Program-made: the position numbers and the translations under genes
Source of the DNA: Candidatus Methylomirabilota bacterium
Lineage (GTDB): Bacteria > Methylomirabilota > Methylomirabilia > Methylomirabilales > CSP1-5
DNA length: 5,884 bases
Assembly: GCA_022615475.1 (NCBI GenBank)
Contig: JAKEGQ010000144.1
Location: 1 to 5,884 of the forward strand
Reading direction: 5' to 3'
Notes under the pieces: generated by a model
Seen by the model: the letters and a program-made list of their open reading frames with translations, nothing else
The model's database searches: none
What the model was told of the DNA's origin: nothing
In this document: piece by piece, positions 1 to 5,303 of the stretch
Position numbering within the stretch: position 1 is the first letter of the stretch
Layout of the letters: the number at the start of each line of letters is the position of its first letter

Positions 1-43
1 CATCCGGCGCTTTATCTCTTTAGACGGCGGAGGCGGCAAGACG

Positions 44-2239
44 TTAAACAGGACGCCCGTCCACCGGCAGAGTAAAAGTGAAGGTGCTGCCTCTTCCCTC
101 ACCTTCCGATTCGACCCAGATACGCCCCCCGTGCATCTCGACGAGGCGCCTGGTGATGACAAGACCCAGACCCGTTCCTTCGCACTGCGCTCCGAGCGAT
201 GCCTCGAGCCTCATGAAGGGCTGGAACAGCTTTGGCTGATCTTCAGGCCGGATCCCGATGCCGGTGTCTCTCACGGCGATTTCCACGAACGTCTCGATGT
301 CCGATGTCCGATGTCCGATGTCCGATGTAGGAGAAATGGTATCGATCTCTTCCGGATGACGTTGGACGTCGGACTGCGGGCCTCGGACTCTTGCGGAGAC
401 GGTGACGCGTCCGCCGGGCGGCGTGAATTTCACCGCGTTGGACAATAGGTTGGTGAGGATCTGTCTGACCCGGGAGGGATCGACGTACAGGGAGGGAAGG
501 GATTCGCCAGGGACAGACTCGACCTCGCAATTGTTCTTACCGGCCTGGTCCCTGATCATCGCGACGCCCTCGGCGATAAGATCGTCGATCCGTACCGGCT
601 TCCGCTGGAGCTCAACCCGCCCCACCTCCACCCTGGAGAGATCGAGCAGATCATCGATGATCTGGAGAAGGTGGTGGCCGGCGTTATGGATGTTCTGCAC
701 GTGCCGGGCCTGCTTCTCCGTCAGGGGGCCGAAGTGCTGGTCCCGCAAGACCTCGGAAAAACCGATGATGGTGTTCAGGGGAGTCCGGAGTTCGTGGCTC
801 ACATTCGCCAGAAAGGTCGACTTATGGCGGGAGGCCTCCTCGGCGTCCACCACGGCCTTTTGGAGGCGGGCATTGGCGGCCTCCACCTCCCTGGTCCGTT
901 CTTCCACCTTGCGCTCCAAGCCCTCGGCGTGCGACTTCACCTGGGTGTACAGGCGGGCGTTCTCGATCGAGGTTGCAGCATGGGCGCCGATGGCCGAGAG
1001 GAGGTTCAGATCGTCCTGGTCGAACGGGCGGTCGGTCGGGCCGTTCAGCACCTGGATGACTCCAATCGTCTTCTCACGGATCTTGAGAGGGACACAGAGC
1101 GCGGACTTAGTGGTGAACCCGGTGAGATAGTCGACCCCCTGATAGAACCGCCCGTCCTGTCGCACATCCGGGACGATGACCGGACACCCGTGCTGGAAGA
1201 CCCAGCCGGCAATTCCCTTTCCCGCCTTCAACCGCCGGCCCTTGAGCGCCTCCCCCTGGTCGCCCGATCCGATGCAAAAGACCAGCTCATCCCTCTCGTC
1301 ATCCTTCAACAGGAGCGAGCTGGCCTCCGCGCCCATCACGGTCTGGATGCGCTCCATGATGAGGCGCAAGAGCTCGTCAAGGTCCAGGGTCGCCGTGAGG
1401 AGCGCGGAGAGGTCATTCAGGGCCGCGAGCTCGCGAATGCGCAGGAACAGCGGAGTGACGTCCCGGATTACCAGGAGTTGGCCCGCGGCCCATCCTTCCC
1501 CGAGAAGATTGGTGATGGTAAGTTGAAGGGTGCTGTCCCGATAGGCATAGACGAGCCGCTCCGTGGCCAACCCCTCCTGGCGGGCCAGGGCCTTCAGGGC
1601 AAGGAGCAAGGGATCGGCGTCTCGACCATCCAATATGGTCGGCAACGCCACGCCCACCAGGTTCCGCTCCTGGCATTGAAAGAGCGCGGCACCTGCCGGA
1701 TTGGCGTAGAGGATGCGATGGGAGGAGTCCAGGAAAAGGATTCCTTCACCGAGATTTTGGAAGAGGGCATTGAAGTGGGCCGTGTGGGCGAGCAGCTCGG
1801 TGACGATTCTCCGGGGCTGGATCTCTCCGAGACCCCGGATCTGCTCCGCCCAGGCAGGAGAAGCGGTTCCATCCTCGAAGGCCCGCAGGATCGGAAGCAG
1901 ATCCTGAAGGATGGCGTCGATATTGCGCTTGGCGACGTAGGCGTCGGCCCTGATGTAGCGGAGCCATTTCGCTGACTCGGGGGCCGTCCCGGTGAGCACG
2001 ATGATCGGGATGGACCGGGATCTGGGATCCTTTTTGAGCTGTTGGCAGACCTCGATCCCGTCCACTTTCGGCATGACGAGATCCAGGACGAGGAAGTCGG
2101 GCGCCTCCCTGCGGACTTGATCGAGAGCCTCGATGCCATCGAATGCGGCCACGACCTGATAGCCCCGCTCTTCGAGGGCCTCGTGCAGGAGCCCGACCAG
2201 GAGCCGATCGTCATCGGCCACCAGAACCTTCCGCGGCAC
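44..2239 (-). CDS. Soluble hybrid sensor histidine kinase with N-terminal receiver (REC-PAS-GAF-HisKA-HATPase)
   Basis: This is a 731-residue cytoplasmic two-component protein with no membrane segment. A receiver domain (about residues 3-120) has acidic pocket D9/D10, phospho-acceptor D53, T83 and K104. A PAS domain (about 155-265) and a GAF domain (about 280-430) follow, probably for sensing. A helical linker (about 434-472) leads to the HisKA H-box with H482 in SHELRTPLN. The HATPase domain has the N-box (N597, N601), G1 (DTGIGI from D658), an F-box (LFQPF) and G2 (GTGLGL 688-693). All residues needed for phosphotransfer and ATP binding are present. The GTG start at 2239 is chosen because GGGAGG (2248-2253) lies 8 bases upstream and the receiver fold begins within five residues. 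A longer frame back to a TTG at 2359 adds 40 residues unlike any domain. There is no DNA-binding output, so the signal must pass to another protein. Residues about 618-650 are an abnormal repeat-derived insert. The ligand is unknown. Confidence 0.93.
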   Translation of the reverse strand: MPRKVLVADDDRLLVGLLHEALEERGYQVVAAFDGIEALDQVRREAPDFLVLDLVMPKVDGIEVCQQLKKDPRSRSIPIIVLTGTAPESAKWLRYIRADAYVAKRNIDAILQDLLPILRAFEDGTASPAWAEQIRGLGEIQPRRIVTELLAHTAHFNALFQNLGEGILFLDSSHRILYANPAGAALFQCQERNLVGVALPTILDGRDADPLLLALKALARQEGLATERLVYAYRDSTLQLTITNLLGEGWAAGQLLVIRDVTPLFLRIRELAALNDLSALLTATLDLDELLRLIMERIQTVMGAEASSLLLKDDERDELVFCIGSGDQGEALKGRRLKAGKGIAGWVFQHGCPVIVPDVRQDGRFYQGVDYLTGFTTKSALCVPLKIREKTIGVIQVLNGPTDRPFDQDDLNLLSAIGAHAATSIENARLYTQVKSHAEGLERKVEERTREVEAANARLQKAVVDAEEASRHKSTFLANVSHELRTPLNTIIGFSEVLRDQHFGPLTEKQARHVQNIHNAGHHLLQIIDDLLDLSRVEVGRVELQRKPVRIDDLIAEGVAMIRDQAGKNNCEVESVPGESLPSLYVDPSRVRQILTNLLSNAVKFTPPGGRVTVSARVRGPQSDVQRHPEEIDTISPTSDIGHRTSDIETFVEIAVRDTGIGIRPEDQPKLFQPFMRLEASLGAQCEGTGLGLVITRRLVEMHGGRIWVESEGEGRGSTFTFTLPVDGRPV
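294..328. repeat. Heptamer tandem array inside the kinase gene, (CCGATGT)4 plus one variant unit
   Basis: Four perfect head-to-tail copies of CCGATGT lie at 301-307, 308-314, 315-321 and 322-328, preceded by a variant copy TCGATGT at 294-300. Read on the kinase strand the unit is CATCGGA. Because 7 and 3 are coprime, three units (21 bases) encode a seven-residue repeat, seen as TSDIGHR followed by TSDI at kinase residues 638-648. The array lies in the HATPase domain between a beta strand and the G1 box. Confidence 0.95.
353..387. repeat. Degenerate heptamer array, inverted partner of the 294-328 array
   Basis: On the plus strand this stretch divides into seven-base units CGGATGA, CGTTGGA, CGTCGGA, CTGCGGG and CCTCGGA, with consensus near C-N-T-C-G-G-A. 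That is the same unit the 294-328 array shows on the minus strand (CATCGGA), so the two arrays form an imperfect inverted repeat. The arms are about 35 bases and the spacer is 24 bases (329-352). The kinase mRNA could fold into an imperfect hairpin here: over the best 14-base overlap I count 11 pairs. This stretch encodes the first part of the kinase insert (about residues 618-629). Confidence 0.7.
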
Positions 2240-2377
2240 TACCGCACCCTCCCGGGTGCCAGAGGTGTAGGGCCTCCCCGGCGTCGGCAGCCAATGCACT
2301 CTCGCGAAAAGAGGGCATAGCGGCTGCGTGTATTTGGTGTAGTGGGGGACTGGTTGCAAGGGGCGTGCCGGGGCGCA

Positions 2378-2419
2378 CCGAGAGACCCGAGACGAGAGAT
2401 TGGAGACGGGAGACTGGAG
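2378..2419. repeat. Intergenic degenerate heptamer array, consensus ACNNGAG
   Basis: Six consecutive seven-base units read CCGAGAG, ACCCGAG, ACGAGAG, ATTGGAG, ACGGGAG and ACTGGAG. The GAG end is nearly fixed and the middle two bases vary. The array lies between the DUF4416 stop (2471) and the kinase start (2239), upstream of the kinase and downstream of DUF4416. It has no self-complementary arms, so it is not a hairpin terminator. Purine-rich heptamer arrays of this kind can expand by slippage. A binding role is possible but not shown. Apart from this array the 231-base spacer 2240-2470 shows no gene, no clear terminator and no convincing promoter. Confidence 0.8.
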
Positions 2420-2470
2420 ATCCTAGGCTCAAATGCTATTTTCTCGTTATTGGTCGCTGACGATGGTATC

Positions 2471-3004
2471 CTATGGGCCTCGGCTCCGGAGGCAGCGCCG
2501 GCGGAGCTCGGCGAAGAACGTGAGCGCCTCCCGGGTGCGATAGTCGGGATAGGTCCAGGGTAGAGGTTGGTACGCCCCTTGCTCGTATCTCAGGTGCAGG
2601 TCTCCAAAGATCCCCTGGTCCAGATAAATCCGGTGGGCGTAGTCTTTGGTGCTGGCCAGGACGATCTTCGCCGGGGTAAGATAGCCTGGGTCGATATTGA
2701 TGCGGCGCCGTAGGGTTCTCTCGCCGGCAGGGCTGAACTGCCCCTCGATCTGATTGGTCCGATGCTTGACCTCCGGAAGTGTATTCTGGGCGATCAGGGC
2801 CTCGGCGGCCACGAAGCGCCGATAGAGGCCGGGTCCCATTTCCGCCTCGTAATAATGGGTGAAGGAGAAGGGGAAAACCTCGGACTTCAGATCAATGGGA
2901 CCGAAGGCTGCACTCAGGGACGATTCGGCGTCTGCGAGGAGACTTTCCGGTGCGAGGATGGCGATGAAGAGCTTGGCGTTTCGTGCCCCCGGAGCTTCTC
3001 GCAC
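2471..3004 (-). CDS. DUF4416 family protein
   Basis: This 177-residue protein is of unknown function and I recognise it as DUF4416 from several family stretches. These are KLFIAIL near the N-terminus, FGPIDLKSEVFPF (34-46), the aromatic/acidic run THYYEAEMGPGL (49-60), INIDPGYLTPAKIVLASTKD (102-121), AHRIYL (123-128) and the C-terminal PLPWTYPDYRT (147-157). There is no signal peptide or membrane segment, so it is probably cytoplasmic. The invariant-looking D, H, Y and K residues could form an active site, but no reaction is known to me. The start is GTG at 3004, the only usual start codon after an in-frame TAG; GAGGGGG (3013-3019) lies 8 bases upstream. It is transcribed away from the amidase operon and may be co-transcribed with the kinase 231 bases downstream. 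The length is normal for the family and nothing looks broken. Confidence 0.88.
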   Translation of the reverse strand: MREAPGARNAKLFIAILAPESLLADAESSLSAAFGPIDLKSEVFPFSFTHYYEAEMGPGLYRRFVAAEALIAQNTLPEVKHRTNQIEGQFSPAGERTLRRRINIDPGYLTPAKIVLASTKDYAHRIYLDQGIFGDLHLRYEQGAYQPLPWTYPDYRTREALTFFAELRRRCLRSRGP

Positions 3005-3012
3005 CGGCTTAT

Positions 3013-3019
3013 CCCCCTC
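3013..3019 (-). promoter_or_regulatory. Ribosome binding site of the DUF4416 gene
   Basis: GAGGGGG on the minus strand lies 8 bases before the GTG at 3004. It supports the GTG start for a gene with no ATG option. Confidence 0.7.
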
Positions 3020-3036
3020 GATGCTTGCCTGCGAAC

Positions 3037-3065
3037 ACTATATCCTGAAATGCCCCCTCAACCAA
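3037..3065 (-). promoter_or_regulatory. Candidate sigma-70 promoter for the DUF4416 gene
   Basis: On the minus strand a -35-like TTGGTT (3060-3065) is followed after 17 bases by TATAGT (3037-3042), five of six matches to the -10 consensus. Transcription would start near 3030, giving a leader of about 26 bases with the Shine-Dalgarno sequence in it. A rival is the perfect TATAAT at 3066-3071 on the same strand, whose best -35 (ATGTAA, 16-base spacer) is weak. Which one is used cannot be told from sequence alone. Confidence 0.45.
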
Positions 3066-3076
3066 ATTATAGTTTC

Positions 3077-3105
3077 TTGACAGGTGCTTACATGTATGTT
3101 ATTCA
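3077..3105 (+). promoter_or_regulatory. Candidate sigma-70 promoter for the amidase-gerM-rph operon
   Basis: A perfect -35 TTGACA (3077-3082) is followed after exactly 17 bases by TATTCA (3100-3105), which matches only the first three bases of the -10 consensus. The predicted start point near 3112 gives a leader of about 35 bases before the ATG at 3147. It also argues against the longer open frame from 3084, whose first codons would lie inside the promoter. The eight-base palindrome TACATGTA (3089-3096) sits in the spacer. Confidence 0.5.
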
Positions 3106-3146
3106 CACTGGACATGAAGGTTTGCCTCCAACGGGGACGAGCCCGG

Positions 3147-4715
3147 ATGCGTAAAGTATTTGCGATCCTCATGGGGATGACGGCGTGCCTCCTCCTTGCC
3201 CATGTGGCCTGGCCGGGAGAGATCGAGGTCCTCCACGAAGGGAAATGGAAGATTGCGACGACCGAATTGGTGAGCGGTCGGGAGTACCTGCCCCTTACCC
3301 AGGTAGCAAAAATCAGCGGAGGAGGGGTCCTCAGGGATGGACTGCGGGTGAACGGCGTAACCTTCCGCTTGGTGGAAGGCGAGCCGGGGGTCGTCGTCGG
3401 GGATGCCACCTTTCTTCTCGCGGCCCCCCCGGTGAAGCAGCGCGGGGCCTTTTGGGTTCCTGTCGAGTTTCTCGTCCGGGTGCTCGAGGCCCGTTACGGC
3501 GAGGGACGGGTCTACTGGAATAGGTCCGCCCGCATGGTCTGGGTGGGCAAGGACCGGTATAACCTTCGCCTGTTGCGACATCACGCCTATCCCGACTATA
3601 CCCGATTGGTGATCGAGGCGTTGACCCCGCTCAGTTTCCGCGTGCAGGAGGACAATAAGACTCAGCTGAGCCTCCGGATCGAGGGCGGCATCCTGTCTCC
3701 GATGCTCTCCGAGGCTGTTCGGATCAACGACGGCGTCGTCGAGATGGTGGAGCCGGCGCAAGGGGAGGGGGAGGCGATCTTTCGCATTCACCGGGATGCC
3801 TTCGCGGGTCTCGCCCGGACCTTTGCCCTCAATAACCCTGATCGGATCGTCGTCGATCTCTACCGAGCCAAGGCCGCAGTCGCCCAGCCCCCGCCCGAGA
3901 CTCCGCCCGCCCGGCCCTCGCCCCCCGCCCCCTCGCCCCCCGCCCCCTCGCCCACCCCCTCCGCGCCCCCGGTGACGGGTCTCAGGACCATCGTCATCGA
4001 TCCCGGTCACGGCGGGCGGGATACGGGAGCTATCGGACCCAATGGCCTGCAGGAGAAGGATGTCGTCTTAGACATTGGGCTGAGACTCCGCCGTCTCATT
4101 CAAGAGCGTCTGCGGATCCGGGTCGTCATGACCCGGACGGAGGATGTCTTTGTGCCGCTCGAAGAGCGGACCGCCATTGCCAACCGGGCCAAGGCCGATT
4201 TCTTCATCAGCATCCACGTCAACGCCGCCCATCGCAGCAAGGCTCAGGGGTTCGAGACCTACTTCTTGAGCCGCGAGCCCTCGGATAGCTCCGCCAGGGC
4301 CTCCGCCATCCGCGAGAACCTGTCGGTGAATCTCGGGGGACTCAGACCGAAAGAGGAAGACGCCCTGAGAGCCATCCTCTGGGACATGGCTAATACCCTC
4401 TATCTGAAGGAATCCAGCGAGCTGGCGCAGATCTTCCTCGACGAGCTCGACAAGATTCTCAAAGTCGACAATCGAGGGGTAAAGTCGGCGCCCTTTTTCG
4501 TCCTGATGGGGGCCGCCATGCCAGCAGTGCTCCTGGAGGTGGCCTTCATCTCCAACCCCCAAGAGGAAAAGAACCTCCAAGCCCAAGGGTACAAGGACCG
4601 GGTTGCCGAGGCTCTTTATGCGGGGATCGTCCGCTTCAAGGACCGGTACGAGCGACGTCTGGGGCTCGTCCCTCCTGCGACGCGTCGGTCAATCGACACG
4701 GCCAAGAAGAGGTAG
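3147..4715 (+). CDS. amiC: N-acetylmuramoyl-L-alanine amidase, AmiC type (stalk-like domain, AMIN-like, Amidase_3)
   Basis: This secreted zinc amidase of 522 residues cleaves the bond between N-acetylmuramic acid and the L-alanine of the peptide stem, as in splitting septal peptidoglycan. Residues 1 to about 24 are a signal peptide. Residues about 25-135 resemble the copper-amine-oxidase N-terminal-like wall-associated domain. Residues about 138-240 resemble an AMIN targeting domain, and 248-275 are a Pro/Ser/Ala linker. The Amidase_3 domain (about 280-500) has zinc ligands H288 (IDPGHGG), E303 and H357 (SIHVNA) and catalytic E464 (LLEVAFISN). An insert at about 378-432 (SARASAIRENL through WDMANTLYLKESSELAQ) matches the AmiB/AmiC regulatory helix that blocks the active site until an EnvC/NlpD-type activator binds. 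The ATG at 3147 is chosen because the signal peptide follows directly, GGGGA (3133-3137) lies 9 bases upstream, and a promoter overlaps the longer frame. The C-terminal tail is basic. It is the first gene of the operon. Confidence 0.93.
   Translation: MRKVFAILMGMTACLLLAHVAWPGEIEVLHEGKWKIATTELVSGREYLPLTQVAKISGGGVLRDGLRVNGVTFRLVEGEPGVVVGDATFLLAAPPVKQRGAFWVPVEFLVRVLEARYGEGRVYWNRSARMVWVGKDRYNLRLLRHHAYPDYTRLVIEALTPLSFRVQEDNKTQLSLRIEGGILSPMLSEAVRINDGVVEMVEPAQGEGEAIFRIHRDAFAGLARTFALNNPDRIVVDLYRAKAAVAQPPPETPPARPSPPAPSPPAPSPTPSAPPVTGLRTIVIDPGHGGRDTGAIGPNGLQEKDVVLDIGLRLRRLIQERLRIRVVMTRTEDVFVPLEERTAIANRAKADFFISIHVNAAHRSKAQGFETYFLSREPSDSSARASAIRENLSVNLGGLRPKEEDALRAILWDMANTLYLKESSELAQIFLDELDKILKVDNRGVKSAPFFVLMGAAMPAVLLEVAFISNPQEEKNLQAQGYKDRVAEALYAGIVRFKDRYERRLGLVPPATRRSIDTAKKR
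3915..3954 (+). repeat. 15-base tandem repeat encoding PSPPA units in the amidase linker
   Basis: Two perfect copies of a 15-base unit (CCCTCGCCCCCCGCC at 3915-3929 and 3930-3944) are followed by a partial third. Being a multiple of three, the repeat stays in frame and encodes PSPPA-PSPPA-PSPT (residues 257-270). This is a flexible extended spacer between the wall-binding N-terminal part and the catalytic domain. Linker length probably varies between strains by slippage. Confidence 0.9.
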
Positions 4716-4721
4716 GGGGAA

Positions 4722-5303
4722 ATGGCGCCCCTCCCGCATCGAAGGCTGCTCCTCGGCCTGCTCTTCCTGGTGGTTGTGGTGGGGGCCCTCGGGTTTCTCC
4801 TGGGCCGAGTCCTGGTCCCGCCTCCCCCGGAACCTCAAGCCCCCCCGGTGCAGGATGGAGGGCCCGTCGATGCCACCACTCGGACCATCCGCCTGTTCTT
4901 CGCCGTCCCAAACGCGGATAGGCTTCAGGAAGAAGAGCGGACGATCCCCCGGGCTGCCTCGGCAGTAGAGGAGGCGAAGCGGGCTATGGTCGAGCTCATC
5001 AAGGGGCCCCAGACCGACCTCAACCCGACGATCCCGCCGGGGGTCGGGCTCCTGCAGCTCTATTTTGACGGCCGCGGGACCGCATACGTGGACTTCACGC
5101 GCGATCTCCAGACCAAACATTCGGGGGGAACCGGCGGAGAGCTCCTGACCATCTACTCCATCGTGGACACGCTTACCGCCAATTTCAGTGAAGTCCAGCG
5201 GGTCAAGCTTCTCGTGGAGGGGTCCGAAATTCTGACGCTGGCCGGCCACATCGACACTCGCCATCCCTTCAGGCCTCGCTACTCCTTTGAGAGGGTGCGA
5301 TAG
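4722..5303 (+). CDS. GerMN-domain membrane-anchored protein
   Basis: This is a 193-residue protein with one N-terminal hydrophobic segment (about residues 9-28), preceded by two arginines, and no cysteine for lipid attachment. It is therefore probably an uncleaved membrane anchor with the rest in the periplasm. A proline-rich stretch (33-42) leads to a single GerMN domain (about 55-180). Family marks are IRLFFAVPNAD, the EERTIPR strand, the helix ending ELIKGP (91-96), the IPPG turn (104-107), a TAYVDFTRDL strand, and GGELLTIYSIVDTLT (138-152) with the closing LLVEGSEILTLAGHID (163-178). GerM was named for spore germination and sporulation in Bacillus, but GerMN domains are widespread in non-spore-formers, where an envelope or peptidoglycan role is inferred. 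The gene starts 6 bases after the amidase stop; AGAGG (4708-4712) and AGGGGGA (4714-4720) supply the ribosome site. It is probably translationally coupled and may assist the amidase. Confidence 0.88.
   Translation: MAPLPHRRLLLGLLFLVVVVGALGFLLGRVLVPPPPEPQAPPVQDGGPVDATTRTIRLFFAVPNADRLQEEERTIPRAASAVEEAKRAMVELIKGPQTDLNPTIPPGVGLLQLYFDGRGTAYVDFTRDLQTKHSGGTGGELLTIYSIVDTLTANFSEVQRVKLLVEGSEILTLAGHIDTRHPFRPRYSFERVR
5289..5295 (+). promoter_or_regulatory. Ribosome binding site of rph inside the end of the gerM-like gene
   Basis: GAGAGGG lies 8 bases before the ATG at 5304 and wholly within the last codons of the GerMN gene. This fixes the rph start and points to translational coupling across the TAGATG junction. 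Confidence 0.75.

Noticed and set aside
1..43. A minus-strand ATG at positions 3-1 that could start a gene downstream of the kinase
   Set aside because: Only the start codon would be inside the window, and the preceding AAAGAGA is a weak, distant ribosome site. No hairpin terminator is visible after the kinase stop either, so the region cannot be assigned.
671..1975. A 434-codon open frame on the plus strand
   Set aside because: It is antisense to the kinase gene and its translation shows no domain. Long antisense frames are expected in GC-rich coding DNA.
2240..2359. A 40-residue N-terminal extension of the kinase starting from TTG
   Set aside because: The residues have no domain-like character, TTG has no clear Shine-Dalgarno sequence, and the GTG at 2239 has GGGAGG at 8 bases directly before the receiver fold.
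2331..2359. A kinase promoter with -35-like TTGCAA at 2354-2359 (minus strand)
   Set aside because: No sequence at 16-19 bases spacing matches the -10 consensus at more than three positions, so it is too weak to annotate.
2401..2470. A possible terminator after DUF4416 around the CCTAGG palindrome
   Set aside because: The arms are too short, and no U-rich tract follows on the minus strand.
3084..3146. A 21-residue extension of the amidase from GTG at 3084
   Set aside because: It would put a charged, cysteine-containing segment ahead of the signal peptide and overlaps the likely promoter. The ATG at 3147 starts exactly at the signal peptide.
3099..4010. A glycine-rich 303-codon minus-strand frame
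   Set aside because: The glycine/arginine run is only the complement of the proline linker repeat in the amidase.
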